Assembly (NCBI GenBank): GCA_016874135.1
Contig: VGVE01000001.1
Location: 27,975 to 91,974, forward strand
Length of the DNA stretch: 64,000 bases
DNA from: Gammaproteobacteria bacterium
GTDB lineage: Bacteria; Pseudomonadota; Gammaproteobacteria; Pseudomonadales; Azotimanducaceae
Reading direction: 5' to 3'
Shown here: piece by piece, positions 55,213 to 64,000 of the stretch
Position numbering within the stretch: the first letter of the stretch is position 1
Layout: each line of letters opens with the position of its first letter
Notes under the pieces: generated by a model
What the model saw: the letters and a program-made list of their open reading frames with translations, nothing else
Database searches by the model: none
What the model was told of the DNA's origin: nothing
Position numbers and translations under genes: made by a program

Positions 55213-56037
55213 GTGGACATTGACCTTCCCTTCGTTCTGACCTGGGCGGTGCTGATCTGCGGTGCGATCTGGCTCGTGGATTCACTCTTCTTCAAACCAA
55301 GGCGGGTGGCTGCACATCGCGCCGCACCGCAGCAGTCTTCGGACGATGCGGATGCTGATGACACGATCCCGGAGCCGATTCTCGTTGAGTACGCGCGCTC
55401 GTTTTTTCCGGTGCTGCTCTTTGTCCTGGTGTTGCGCAGTTTTCTCGGTGAACCGTACCAGATTCCATCTGAATCCATGGTGCCGACGCTCGATGTCGGC
55501 GACTTCGTTCTGGTCAACAAGTACGCCTACGGACTCAGGTTGCCGGTGCTGGGCACCAAGATCGTGGACATCGGCGAGCCCGCCCGTGGCGATGTCATGG
55601 TCTTTGTGCCACCTCACGACCCACGCTATTTCATCAAGCGTGTCATCGGTCTCCCAGGCGATCAGATTCGCTACGTAAACAAGACGCTTTACATCAACGG
55701 GGAGCGGTTGCCATATGAATTCGTGGGCGATATCACACGCACTCACGTCCCGACCGGCATGGTCTATTCGGCGCGGGAATATACTGAAGAGATCGGTGGC
55801 AGAAAGCACTTGACCCATCGCCTCGGCAGTCTGGAAAGTCCGGGCGAGTGGGAGGTCCCCAAAGGGTACTATTTCATGATGGGTGATAATCGCGACATGA
55901 GCGAGGACAGCCGCATCTGGGGATTTGCCGCCGAGAATCAGATTGTCGGCAAGGCAGTGGCCGTCTGGTTGCACAAGGATCCGGGGCTTCACTGGCCCAC
56001 ATTCGAGCGCAACCGCTGGCTACAGGAGGATGAATGA
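55213..56037 (+). CDS. lepB: signal peptidase I
   Basis: This 274-residue inner-membrane protease cleaves signal peptides. It has two N-terminal helices (about 5-25 and 63-78), the catalytic Ser88 in PSESMVPTLDVGDF, the general base Lys142 in YFIKRVIGLPGD, and MGDNRDMSEDSRIWG. The start is GTG at 55213. The stop overlaps the DUF4845 start (GATGAATGATG) in an AGGAGG-containing junction. Confidence 0.96.
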   Translation: MDIDLPFVLTWAVLICGAIWLVDSLFFKPRRVAAHRAAPQQSSDDADADDTIPEPILVEYARSFFPVLLFVLVLRSFLGEPYQIPSESMVPTLDVGDFVLVNKYAYGLRLPVLGTKIVDIGEPARGDVMVFVPPHDPRYFIKRVIGLPGDQIRYVNKTLYINGERLPYEFVGDITRTHVPTGMVYSAREYTEEIGGRKHLTHRLGSLESPGEWEVPKGYYFMMGDNRDMSEDSRIWGFAAENQIVGKAVAVWLHKDPGLHWPTFERNRWLQEDE

Positions 56038-56378
56038 TGTCTCGACGGATAAAGGGAATGTCGAGGCTGGGCTTGATGTCCCTGCTCATCGCGATCGGTG
56101 TTGGCGCGTCGCTCGGATTGAAGATCGGCCCGCACTACATGAATCACCAGACGATCAAGGAACTGATCGCTGACCTTACTGCGGATGAGGTCAAGGCGGG
56201 CAGACCTGCCCTCATGCAGACCCTGCGCAAGCGGTTCAAGATCAATGCGCTGTACGACCTCGAACCGGAAAAGATCGTTGAGTACAAGCGGGAGCGGGGA
56301 ACTGTCAGCGTTAGGGTCGATTACGAGATTCGGGAGCACCTGGCAGGAAATGTCTACGTGCTGCTGGACTTTGATTAA
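56034..56378 (+). CDS. DUF4845 membrane protein
   Basis: This 114-residue protein has one N-terminal membrane helix (about 11-28) and a soluble domain containing FKINALYDLEPEKI. It matches the DUF4845 family that sits between lepB and rnc in Pseudomonas and relatives. Function is unknown. The start overlaps lepB by four bases, behind an AGGAGG ribosome site, so the two are translated together. Confidence 0.85.
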   Translation: MMSRRIKGMSRLGLMSLLIAIGVGASLGLKIGPHYMNHQTIKELIADLTADEVKAGRPALMQTLRKRFKINALYDLEPEKIVEYKRERGTVSVRVDYEIREHLAGNVYVLLDFD

Positions 56379-56456
56379 ACCCGGACCTTCTGAATCGGGT
56401 CTGCGCCAACCGGGAGCGAGTGCCTGGTTGTGCCGCGTGTTCTTCCTTCGGTCACG

Positions 56457-57170
56457 ATGAAGGATCGAGAGTTCGAGCGCGTCGAACGGCAGATCGGCTA
56501 TTCTTTCCGCGATCGGACACTGCTTGTCCAAGCTTTGACCCACCGCAGTGCCGGTAGTCCGCACAATGAACGATTCGAATTTCTCGGCGACAGCGTGTTG
56601 GGCTTCGTGGTGAGCGCGCTGTTGTTTCGCGCCTATCCCACTGCTCCTGAAGCGGAACTGACGCTGATGCGGGCGCAACTCGTGAAGCGGGACAGTCTCG
56701 CGCGTGTTGCGCAGAGAATAGCGCTGGGTGATGCGCTCCGGTTCAGCACTGCGGTTGCTCAATCTGGCGTGCACCGCCGGAGTTCAGTGCTCGCCGACGG
56801 GCTCGAAGCGGTGATTGGGGCCGTTTATCTCGATGCAGGTCCGGCTGCAGTAGAAGCCGTGGTCGAACGGCTCTTACACGAGGAACTGGGTTCCCTTGAT
56901 GCACAGTCGCTCAAAGACGCAAAAACCACGCTGCAGGAGTATCTCCAGGCAGACGCGCAGCCATTGCCCATCTATACGATTGTGGCAACACATGGACAGG
57001 AGCATGCGCGCACCTACGAAGTGCGTTGCAGCGCCGTCGACGGAATTGCGGCAGTGGGGCAAGGGCGGTCGCGACGGTCTGCTGAACAGGACGCGGCACT
57101 GAAGGTGTTGCTGCAGTTACAGCCGGAGCGGATGCCTCAGCCGGTACAAGAGTCCATCTCCGATGCCTAG
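56457..57170 (+). CDS. rnc: ribonuclease III
   Basis: This 237-residue enzyme cuts double-stranded RNA, including rRNA precursors. The RNase III domain has LTHRSAGSPHNERFEFLGDSVLG with the metal-binding acidic residues. A dsRNA-binding domain follows (DAKTTLQEYLQADAQPLP to GRSRRSAEQDAALKVL). The ATG at 56457 gives the usual N-terminus; a GTG at 56430 would add nine residues. The stop overlaps era by eight bases. Confidence 0.96.
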   Translation: MKDREFERVERQIGYSFRDRTLLVQALTHRSAGSPHNERFEFLGDSVLGFVVSALLFRAYPTAPEAELTLMRAQLVKRDSLARVAQRIALGDALRFSTAVAQSGVHRRSSVLADGLEAVIGAVYLDAGPAAVEAVVERLLHEELGSLDAQSLKDAKTTLQEYLQADAQPLPIYTIVATHGQEHARTYEVRCSAVDGIAAVGQGRSRRSAEQDAALKVLLQLQPERMPQPVQESISDA

Positions 57171-58071
57171 ATGTGGCCATGTGGCAATCGTCGGTCGACC
57201 CAATGTCGGCAAATCGACACTGCTCAATCACTTGCTTGGCATGAAGCTCTCCATCACCTCACGGAAACCGCAGACGACGAGGCGCAATCTTCTCGGTGTG
57301 GATACGCGAGGTGATGTGCAGGCGATCTATGTGGATACGCCGGGTATTCACTCCGCCGGCTCCCGCCAGCTGAACCACATCATGGTGCGCAGCGCCGTGT
57401 CGATCCTCGCAGATGTCGATCTCATCGTTGCCCTCTTCGAACACAGCCGGCTGACCGAAGAGGATGAAGTCGTGATCAACCATGTCGCGACTGCAGGCGT
57501 GCCGGCGATCGCCGTGCTGAACAAGGTGGATCTGCTGCAGGATAAAAGCCGGTTGTTGCCCGCCATGAAGGCATTGGGCGAAAAAACTCTCGGTGACCGC
57601 TCAGTTTTCCGCGAGATCCTGCCGCTGTCTGCGTTGCGCAATGATGGTATCGAGCTGCTGCGGGAACGGGTTGGTGCTTCTCTCCCCGAAGCCGAACACG
57701 TGTTTTCCGAAGACCAGGTCACGGACGCTAGCGAACGTTACCTGGTCGGTGAAATCATCAGAGAAAAACTCATGCGCCGGCTGGGCGATGAGCTACCACA
57801 TCAGACCGCGGTGGTGGTGGAGGCGTTTCGCCCGGGTGAACGGTTGACCGAGATCCAGGCGGAAGTTTTTGTTGAAAAAGACGGGCAGAAAGCCATCGTC
57901 ATCGGTGAAGGTGGGCAGATGCTGAAGGCCATTGGACAGGATGCGCGCCGTGACATCGAACAACTGCTGGACACCCGTGTGATGCTGAATCTGTGGGTCA
58001 AAGTCCGTCGCGGCTGGACCAACGATGACCGCCTACTCCGGCGTTTCGGCCTCGGTGATTTCGGAAACTGA
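57163..58071 (+). CDS. era: GTPase Era
   Basis: This 302-residue GTPase binds 16S rRNA near its 3' end during 30S maturation. The G domain shows IVGRPNVGKSTLLN, DTPGIHSAG and LNKVDLL. The C-terminal KH domain holds VFVEKDGQKAIVIGEGGQMLKAIG. It overlaps the end of rnc and is followed by recO, the conserved rnc-era-recO cluster. Confidence 0.97.
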   Translation: MPRCGHVAIVGRPNVGKSTLLNHLLGMKLSITSRKPQTTRRNLLGVDTRGDVQAIYVDTPGIHSAGSRQLNHIMVRSAVSILADVDLIVALFEHSRLTEEDEVVINHVATAGVPAIAVLNKVDLLQDKSRLLPAMKALGEKTLGDRSVFREILPLSALRNDGIELLRERVGASLPEAEHVFSEDQVTDASERYLVGEIIREKLMRRLGDELPHQTAVVVEAFRPGERLTEIQAEVFVEKDGQKAIVIGEGGQMLKAIGQDARRDIEQLLDTRVMLNLWVKVRRGWTNDDRLLRRFGLGDFGN

Positions 58072-58074
58072 TTC

Positions 58075-58776
58075 GTGCGTGTGCTCCGAGAAGATGCGAT
58101 GGTTGTGCACGTTCGGGCATATCGCGAAACCAGTGTTATCGCCCGTTTCTTCACCGCGTCGCACGGCATGGTTTCCCTGGTGGGCAAGGGTATCAAAGGC
58201 GCGCGTGGCAATCGGCGTGGGTCAGAGCGGCTGGCTGAGCTGCAACCTTTCAATCGCGTACTCGTTTCCTGGGTGGGAGGCCGCAGCCTCGCCACGGTAA
58301 CGCAGATCGAAATGACCCAGCGTCGCGCTCTTCATGGCGATCGTCTCGCGGCGGGATTCTACGTGCTCGAATTGCTGTCCCGACTTTTGCAGGAACACGA
58401 TCCCCATCCACGGCTCTATCAGATGACGCAGGCGATTCTGGACGCCATCGTTGCGGATGTGGCACTTGCGGTGGTGCTGCGTCGCTTTGAACGCGAGCTG
58501 CTTGGTGAGCTGGGTTTTGGTGTCGACTTCCGCGATGATCTCCATGGGCGTGCCATCGATGCCGATGCGTCTTATCGGCTGGAAGATGGCGAAGGTTTTT
58601 TGCCGGACGCACGAGGGGACTACCCGGGTTCGATCCTGCTTGCCATCGATGACAACCAGTATCTACAGGGACCGGTGCGCCGCGCTGCAAGGCTGCTCTT
58701 CAGGGCGTTGCTCGACCCCCATCTGGGTGGCAAGCCTCTGACCAGCCGCCTGATGTTGGGAACCACCTCGCCATGA
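58075..58776 (+). CDS. recO: DNA repair protein RecO
   Basis: This 233-residue protein loads RecA with RecR. It has an N-terminal OB fold (VHVRAYRETSVIARFFTASHGMVSLVGKG) and a helical C-terminal domain. The start is GTG at 58075, three bases after era. Its end overlaps rlmD by four bases. Confidence 0.93.
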   Translation: MRVLREDAMVVHVRAYRETSVIARFFTASHGMVSLVGKGIKGARGNRRGSERLAELQPFNRVLVSWVGGRSLATVTQIEMTQRRALHGDRLAAGFYVLELLSRLLQEHDPHPRLYQMTQAILDAIVADVALAVVLRRFERELLGELGFGVDFRDDLHGRAIDADASYRLEDGEGFLPDARGDYPGSILLAIDDNQYLQGPVRRAARLLFRALLDPHLGGKPLTSRLMLGTTSP

Positions 58777-60128
58777 GCCGCAGCTCACGACTGCCGCAGG
58801 AAGTCACGATCGAAGTCGTGGAACTCACGCTTGACGGATCAGGTCGGGGGTGGGTCGAGGAGCGGGAGGTGCGTTTGCGCAACAGCCTTCCGGGAGAGCG
58901 CGCGACAGGAGTCATCCGCAAGCGGGCACGCGGAGTGCTGCATGGGGATGCGCAGAAGATCGAATCGCCAGACGTTGATCGCATCCTGCCACCCTGCAGC
59001 GTGTTTTCGCGTTGTGGAGCGTGCAACTTTCAGCATCTCGCGCCGAAATCTGAACTTAGATTCAAACAGTCGCAGGTTCTCGACCTGCTGCGGCGGGAGG
59101 GTGTTGTTCCACAGCGTGTTCGACGCCCTGTTACAAGTCCCCTCTTCGGTTACCGGCGCAAGGCCCGACTGGGTATTCGTAAGGTCGGCGAGCAGGTTTT
59201 TGTCGGGTTTCGCGAAGCCTTCAGCGGTCGTATCGTTGATATGCAAGAGTGTCCGGTGCTTGATCCGCGACTCGCTGCCTTGATCAAACCGCTGCGTGAA
59301 GCAATTGCGGCGAGTTCCATTCCCGATCAGATACCGCAAATCGAAGTCGCTGCCGGTGATGACAGCACTGCACTGGTGCTCCGTCACCTCGCACCGCTCA
59401 GTGCTGGCGATATGCAGCTGTTCTCCGGATTGGCTGAGCAATTTCGAACTAGTCTCTGGCTGCAGCCAGGTGGACCGGATTCCATCGTTCACGTCGCGGG
59501 TGCCTCGCCTGTGCTCAGTTATGGAAATCCCGACTTCGGGTTGTTGTTCCAGTTCGGCCCTCTCGACTTTGTGCAAGTCAATTCAGCGATCAATCGCGCA
59601 TTGGTGCAATCGGCGGTTGCTGCACTGGCGGATTGCGGGGATGTGCTCGACCTGTTCTGCGGGCTTGGCAATTTCTCCCTGGCATTGGCCCGTGCCGGAC
59701 ACCGGGTCAGTGGTCTCGAAGCAGGTGATCAGGCCGTGCGACTCGCGGAGCACAACGCCGCCTTCAACGGTCTCTCGGCGCTCACCCGTTTCGAGACTGC
59801 GGATCTGTATGGCCCTGCCGGTGAAAGCCTCGACATCCCTGCATCCTGCGATGGGCTGTTGCTGGATCCACCACGCTTGGGTGCGGGTCCGAACCTTTTT
59901 CTGTGGCTCGAATCCGCGATCCGCCGGGTGGTTTATGTCTCCTGCAACCCGGTGACGTTTGCAGCGGATGCGCGGGTGCTCAACGCGCACGGGTTTCAGC
60001 TTGAAGAAGTCGGTGTATTCGACATGTTCCCGCGAACGGCGCACGTTGAATCGTTCGGAATTTTTGAACGCAGGCGCAGTGGTGTTCTGTCCCCTGGCGC
60101 GGAGACAATACCGACGTGGTCCAGGTAA
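58773..60128 (+). CDS. rlmD: 23S rRNA (uracil1939-C5)-methyltransferase
   Basis: This 451-residue enzyme has an N-terminal TRAM domain (VELTLDGSGRGWVEE). The 4Fe-4S cysteines lie in PCSVFSRCGACNF plus a later Cys in QECPVLD. The Rossmann methyltransferase domain has DVLDLFCGLGNFSL and the catalytic cysteine in YVSCNPVTF. It methylates U1939 of 23S rRNA. It overlaps recO at the start, and its end overlaps relA by 13 bases. Confidence 0.95.
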   Translation: MSRSSRLPQEVTIEVVELTLDGSGRGWVEEREVRLRNSLPGERATGVIRKRARGVLHGDAQKIESPDVDRILPPCSVFSRCGACNFQHLAPKSELRFKQSQVLDLLRREGVVPQRVRRPVTSPLFGYRRKARLGIRKVGEQVFVGFREAFSGRIVDMQECPVLDPRLAALIKPLREAIAASSIPDQIPQIEVAAGDDSTALVLRHLAPLSAGDMQLFSGLAEQFRTSLWLQPGGPDSIVHVAGASPVLSYGNPDFGLLFQFGPLDFVQVNSAINRALVQSAVAALADCGDVLDLFCGLGNFSLALARAGHRVSGLEAGDQAVRLAEHNAAFNGLSALTRFETADLYGPAGESLDIPASCDGLLLDPPRLGAGPNLFLWLESAIRRVVYVSCNPVTFAADARVLNAHGFQLEEVGVFDMFPRTAHVESFGIFERRRSGVLSPGAETIPTWSR

Positions 60129-62092
60129 CCCGGGCGCTGCCCCGCAACAGCACAGGCGCGATCGACACCGCCGCGTGGTGCGAACACATATGTGGAGAAC
60201 ACGTATGGCTCACCATCGGGCAGGTGATGAATGCCTGCAGGTTTCTCGAAGGGTTGCCGCAAGGCCAGAAGTATCTGGAGCGGGGATTCCCGCTCGCCGA
60301 ACTCGTCGCCAATCTCAGGATCGACAACGAAGCGGTTCTCGCAGCGCTGCTCTACCGCCCTCATTTTGAAAGTGTGCTCACCACCCGTGATGTAGAAATG
60401 CGTTTCGGTGAAGAGGTCGCGCGACTTGTCGAGGGTGTCACGCGGATGGCAGCGGCCAACTTTATAGATTTTTCCGACGCGGCTCTGCAGACCAGCGAGC
60501 GAGAGAGCCAGGTGGAGAACATTCGCCGCATGCTCATCGCACTTGTCGATGATGCGCGCGTTGCGGTCATCAAGATCGCCGAGCGGGTCGTGGCGCTGCG
60601 TCACGCGAAACTCGATGAGCTCTCCCGTCGCACACGAATCGCGCAGGAAGCCCGTCATGTGTTTGCGCCACTTGCTGGCCGCCTCGGCATCTGGCATCTC
60701 AAGTGGGAACTGGAAGATCTCGCCATGCGTTACCTCGAGCCCGAGGTCTATCTGAGCATTGCCAGACAACTCGATGGCAAGCGGGTGGAGCGCGAGGCGC
60801 AGATCAATCGTATTGCCACTGATCTGAAAGCCTTGCTGGCGACGCACGGCATCGAAGCGCAGGTCACGGGGCGGGCGAAACATATCTACAGTATCTGGCG
60901 CAAGATGCAGTCCAAGCAGCTCGGGCTCGACCAGGTTTACGACATGCGGGCTGTGCGTGTACTTGTCAGCGATCTGTCGAGTTGCTACTCCGCACTCGGC
61001 ATCGTACACACCGAATACCGCCACATACCCAGCGCTTTCGATGACTATATCGCCGCCCCGAAAGAAAACGGTTATCGCAGCATTCACACTGCCGTCATTG
61101 GCCCGGAAGGCAAGACTCTGGAAATACAGATTCGCAACCATGACATGCACGCTGAAGCCGAACTCGGTGTCTGCGCGCATTGGTCCTACAAGGGACACGG
61201 TGACGATGAATCGGAAATAGCTACAAAAATGGAGTGGCTCCGACACGTCGTCGAGTGGCACGAAGAATTGGGCGGAAAGATGAGCCTGCCGGAAGAACTG
61301 CGGCGCAGCCTGAGCCAAGAGCGGATCTACGTGCACACACCGAAAGGGCATGTCATCGATCTGACTACAGGCGCGACACCGCTGGATTTTGCATATCGCA
61401 TCCATACTGGCATCGGCAACCGGTGTGTCGGAGCGCGTGTGGATGGGCGCGACGTGCCTTTGAATCATCGACTGCACAGCGGCGGACGTGTCGAGATACT
61501 GACGCGGGAGGAGGCGCAGCCCCATCGGTCCTGGCTTGAACCTGAGGCTGGATACGCTCGCACCAACCGGGCCCGCGCGAAGATTCACGAGTGGCTGAGA
61601 GGTCGTGGTCAGGCCGCCAACCGCGATGCCGGCCTCGCGGCGGTGAGCCGGGCCTGTGAACGGCTGCGGATTCCCATGCCGACTCCGACGGCGCTGTTCG
61701 ATCTCGCATTCCGACTCGGCGAGCCGGATTCTGATCATCTGTTCGAAGCTCTGGGTGCTGGCGACACCCCGTTGCGACCGCTGATTGCGCTGTGGATTCG
61801 CGAACTCGAAACCGAAGTCTCGCGTTCCAGTGAATCGATGGGATCGGCTACCATGCGCCGCCTCGGGATCCAGGCATTGAACCGGCACGGACTTCTGCTG
61901 GATGTCACGCGGGTGGTTGATGCACATGGTATCTCGTTGCTCGGCACGATGGCGCGAGTGCTACCTCCGGATGGTGCGGAGATCACGTTGGACTTCGATA
62001 CACAAGACCTGCTCGACGTGTACCGGCTGATCGAGAACCTGCGACCGCTGGTGGGCGTGCAGGAGGTGGGGTTGCGTGCGGTGCCGGTATGA
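60116..62092 (+). CDS. relA: (p)ppGpp synthetase RelA
   Basis: This 658-residue stringent-response enzyme makes (p)ppGpp when uncharged tRNA enters the ribosome. The N-terminal hydrolase-like region has lost the His-Asp metal motif (ALLYRPHFES replaces ALLHDxxED), as in true RelA. The synthetase domain includes YDMRAVRVLVSDLSSCY, DDYIAAPKENGYRSIHT and LEIQIRNHDMHAEAELG. TGS (RIYVHTPKGHVIDL) and C-terminal ACT domains follow. It is shorter than the 744 residues of E. coli. It starts with GTG at 60116, inside the rlmD end. Confidence 0.95.
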   Translation: MVQVTRALPRNSTGAIDTAAWCEHICGEHVWLTIGQVMNACRFLEGLPQGQKYLERGFPLAELVANLRIDNEAVLAALLYRPHFESVLTTRDVEMRFGEEVARLVEGVTRMAAANFIDFSDAALQTSERESQVENIRRMLIALVDDARVAVIKIAERVVALRHAKLDELSRRTRIAQEARHVFAPLAGRLGIWHLKWELEDLAMRYLEPEVYLSIARQLDGKRVEREAQINRIATDLKALLATHGIEAQVTGRAKHIYSIWRKMQSKQLGLDQVYDMRAVRVLVSDLSSCYSALGIVHTEYRHIPSAFDDYIAAPKENGYRSIHTAVIGPEGKTLEIQIRNHDMHAEAELGVCAHWSYKGHGDDESEIATKMEWLRHVVEWHEELGGKMSLPEELRRSLSQERIYVHTPKGHVIDLTTGATPLDFAYRIHTGIGNRCVGARVDGRDVPLNHRLHSGGRVEILTREEAQPHRSWLEPEAGYARTNRARAKIHEWLRGRGQAANRDAGLAAVSRACERLRIPMPTPTALFDLAFRLGEPDSDHLFEALGAGDTPLRPLIALWIRELETEVSRSSESMGSATMRRLGIQALNRHGLLLDVTRVVDAHGISLLGTMARVLPPDGAEITLDFDTQDLLDVYRLIENLRPLVGVQEVGLRAVPV

Positions 62093-62170
62093 CGCTCCTC
62101 GTGTTGCTGCACAGAGAATCGCGGGCAACCGGTTTCTTTTTCCAATGAACGATGTCAATCGGAGTGATTT

Positions 62171-62815
62171 ATGAGACTGATCCTTCTCGGACCACCGGGT
62201 GCAGGCAAAGGTACCCAGGCCCAGTTCATCAAGGACCACTGGCAGATTCCCCAGATCTCCACGGGCGACATGCTGCGCGCCGCCGTGAAATCCGGAAGTG
62301 AGCTTGGCAAGAGCGCCAAGGCGGTGATGGACTCCGGTGCCCTGGTGTCGGACGAGATCATCATCGCACTGGTCAAGGAGCGGATCACCGCTGCCGACTG
62401 CAAGGCGGGTTTCCTCTTTGATGGCTTCCCGCGAACGATCCCGCAGGCTGAAGCGATGGAGCAGGCCGGAGTGGCCATCGATGCAGTGGTTGAAATTGCG
62501 GTTCCTGACGAAGAGCTTGTGCGGCGAATCACCGGACGCCGAGTGCACCCGGGTTCAGGTCGCGTGTACCACGTTGAATTCAGCCCGCCCAAGGTTGCTG
62601 GTCGTGACGACATCACCGGCGACGCGCTTGTACAGCGCGATGACGACCGCGAAAGCACCGTGCGGGAACGGATTGCGATATACAACGCGCAGACACGTCC
62701 GTTGGTCGACTTCTACAAAGCCCGCGTCCGTTCGGGTGGTTTGCAGTATCACCCCATCGCCGGCGTCGGCAGCGTTGATAACATCCGCGGCGCGGTTCTG
62801 AGGTCGTTGTCCTGA
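62171..62815 (+). CDS. adk: adenylate kinase
   Basis: This 214-residue enzyme interconverts 2 ADP with ATP and AMP. The P-loop is [15 protein letters not shown], the AMP-binding region is [17 protein letters not shown], the adenylate kinase signature is [13 protein letters not shown], and the LID domain follows [15 protein letters not shown]. The length is standard. GGAG precedes the ATG. It is convergent with moeA, 15 bases away. Confidence 0.97.
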   Translation: MRLILLGPPGAGKGTQAQFIKDHWQIPQISTGDMLRAAVKSGSELGKSAKAVMDSGALVSDEIIIALVKERITAADCKAGFLFDGFPRTIPQAEAMEQAGVAIDAVVEIAVPDEELVRRITGRRVHPGSGRVYHVEFSPPKVAGRDDITGDALVQRDDDRESTVRERIAIYNAQTRPLVDFYKARVRSGGLQYHPIAGVGSVDNIRGAVLRSLS

Positions 62816-62830
62816 AGCGACCCACTTCGC

Positions 62831-64000
62831 TCACATGCCGCTGATCGGCAAGACCACAACCGGTGAACCCACCGGGAGGTCATGGACCTCCTTGGGAATC
62901 TCCACGAGGCAATTCGCATCCTGAAAGGTTGAGAGGCGATTCGAGCTCTGGTCGCCTCTGATGCTCACCGCCGGCAGATCATTCAGCGAATCAAAAGACA
63001 AGGTCCCCCGCTGGTACTCGGCCCGGCCCGCCTTGTGCTGGACAGCTTCGATCAGTCGGGCCGGAATTCGTAGTGGTGGTTCGATTCCAGCGCCGGATGC
63101 CGCGAGGATCGCCGGGCGGGCAATGAGCAACCAGGTCACGATTGCGGACACCGGATTGCCGGGCAGGCCGCAGAACCAGGTCTGATGGATGCGCCCGAAA
63201 GCGAGCGGTTTACCCGGCTTCAGATTGAGCTTCCAGAATTCAAGTGCACCGAGGGATTCAACCGCGCCTTTGACGTGATCATGATCACCCACAGACACAC
63301 CGCCGGAAGTGAGGATGAAGTCCTCGGTTGCGGCGGCGCGGGCCAGCGCCTGACGGGTCGCTTCAGCCGAATCCGGAAGGATGCCGAGATCGGTGGCATG
63401 CACTGGCAAGGTTGCCAGCTGTGCAAGCAGAGTCTTGCGATTGGATTCATAGATGGACCCCCACGGAAGTGGGCCGTCGGTGCCCGGTTCAACCAGCTCG
63501 TCTCCGGTTGAGAACACACCAACCCGCAGTGGCCGATAGACCTCGACGCTGGCTCGCCCATCGATGGCGAGGCGTCCGATATCGACCGGTGTGAGTCGCC
63601 GGCCCGCTTTCACTAACCGCTCACCAGCTTCAATGTCGTGCCCCGCTGGTCGGATGTTGGAGCGCGGATCCGGGTCGCCGGTGATCCCCATTGCGTCACT
63701 CTGCCGCGTGCAGTCTTCCTGAAGGATGACCCGGCGTACACCGGGAGGAATGGCAGCTCCGGTGAAAATCCGGATACATTGATCGTCGCCGATCGCTTCC
63801 GTCCAGGGCTTGCCCGCAGCACTTTCGCCGGCGACGGTGAATTTGCGGCCACGAACATCAGCCGCAGGCTTCGCGTTGATCGCATACCCGTCCATTGCTG
63901 AACCTGGGAATGGCGGTGATGCGATCTGCGCATGGATATCGACCGGACAAATGCGACCTGGCGCATCACGCAATAACAGCGTCTCCCTCCCGTTTGGCGG
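62831..64000 (-). CDS. moeA: molybdopterin molybdotransferase, 5'-truncated by window edge
   Basis: The frame is open to the right edge, so the N-terminus lies outside the window. The visible 390 residues contain the MoeA signature SPPFPGSAMDGYAI, then IFTGAAIPPG, VGVFSTGDELVEPGTDG, the MoCF domain region ILTSGGVSVGDHDHVKGA, and FGRIHQTWFCGLPGNPVSA. MoeA inserts molybdate into adenylylated molybdopterin. An internal TTG at 63973 could be mistaken for a start, but upstream in-frame residues (GRETLLLRDAPGRI) still match the family. Confidence 0.94.
   Translation of the reverse strand, partial: PPNGRETLLLRDAPGRICPVDIHAQIASPPFPGSAMDGYAINAKPAADVRGRKFTVAGESAAGKPWTEAIGDDQCIRIFTGAAIPPGVRRVILQEDCTRQSDAMGITGDPDPRSNIRPAGHDIEAGERLVKAGRRLTPVDIGRLAIDGRASVEVYRPLRVGVFSTGDELVEPGTDGPLPWGSIYESNRKTLLAQLATLPVHATDLGILPDSAEATRQALARAAATEDFILTSGGVSVGDHDHVKGAVESLGALEFWKLNLKPGKPLAFGRIHQTWFCGLPGNPVSAIVTWLLIARPAILAASGAGIEPPLRIPARLIEAVQHKAGRAEYQRGTLSFDSLNDLPAVSIRGDQSSNRLSTFQDANCLVEIPKEVHDLPVGSPVVVLPISGM

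Noticed and set aside
59996..61927. A 643-codon open frame on the minus strand opposite relA
   Set aside because: It lies wholly opposite relA and the rlmD end, shows no family motif, and has the arginine/histidine-rich composition typical of antisense frames in GC-rich DNA.
1..64000. tRNA/rRNA genes, CRISPR arrays, insertion sequences, prophage or defence island
   Set aside because: None was seen on reading. The only recombinase is the housekeeping xerD, and no repeat-spacer pattern, transposase or phage gene was found.

Overview
The window is 64 kb of a GC-rich bacterial chromosome, almost entirely made of housekeeping genes. Gene content and order point to a gammaproteobacterium with a Pseudomonas-like backbone. 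The blocks that support this are guaB-guaA-tadA-purL, corB-ypjD//ffh, rpsP-rimM-trmD-rplS, xerD-dsbC-hom-recJ-prfB-lysS, ung with valine-degradation genes, ygfZ//sdhE-ygfX, and nadB//rpoE-mucABCD-lepA-lepB-rnc-era-recO. The species cannot be named from the sequence. I saw no tRNA, rRNA, CRISPR array, insertion sequence or prophage.

Layout. 0-5 kb: 5' end of isocitrate lyase (minus strand), an MFS transporter whose 3' end overlaps a convergent MATE exporter, an unknown two-TM protein and an acyl-CoA dehydrogenase. 5-16.7 kb: purine and guanine nucleotide genes (guaB, guaA, purL, purT), tadA, a NUDIX hydrolase, a small DUF3135 protein, a gamma-class carbonic-anhydrase-like protein and a CaiB-type CoA-transferase. 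16.7-22.3 kb: leuA behind a leucine-rich leader peptide, then corB and ypjD facing leuA, then ffh. 22.3-27.6 kb: an RND efflux operon (permease and adaptor) divergent from a TetR-family regulator, with three palindromic 21-bp repeats at the adaptor 5' end. 27.7-31 kb: a small accessory stretch (RibD/DHFR-like protein, SDR, VOC protein, Nif11-like small protein, EthD-like protein). 31-41.8 kb: ribosomal, tRNA-modification and translation genes (rpsP-rimM-trmD-rplS, prfB with its programmed frameshift, lysS) together with xerD, dsbC, hom, recJ and ung. 41.8-44.7 kb: valine/branched-chain catabolism (enoyl-CoA hydratase, 3-hydroxyisobutyryl-CoA hydrolase, 3-hydroxyisobutyrate dehydrogenase). 44.7-47.3 kb: HDOD protein, ygfZ, sdhE and a ygfX remnant. 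47.3-53.1 kb: nadB and the envelope-stress sigma operon rpoE-rseA-rseB-rseC-mucD. 53.4-62.8 kb: lepA, lepB, DUF4845, rnc, era, recO, rlmD, relA, adk. The window ends inside moeA (minus strand).

No clearly new multi-gene system is visible. The observations most worth checking are: (1) a leucine leader peptide with four consecutive Leu codons before leuA; (2) an apparent -1 frameshift splitting the RpoE/AlgU sigma factor; (3) an in-frame amber codon splitting the YgfX-like gene, only about 2 kb from the first lesion, so either real decay or local sequence error; (4) three palindromic repeats at the RND/TetR junction; (5) a structured leader before rplS. Gene functions come from recognising family motifs by eye; no database search was run.
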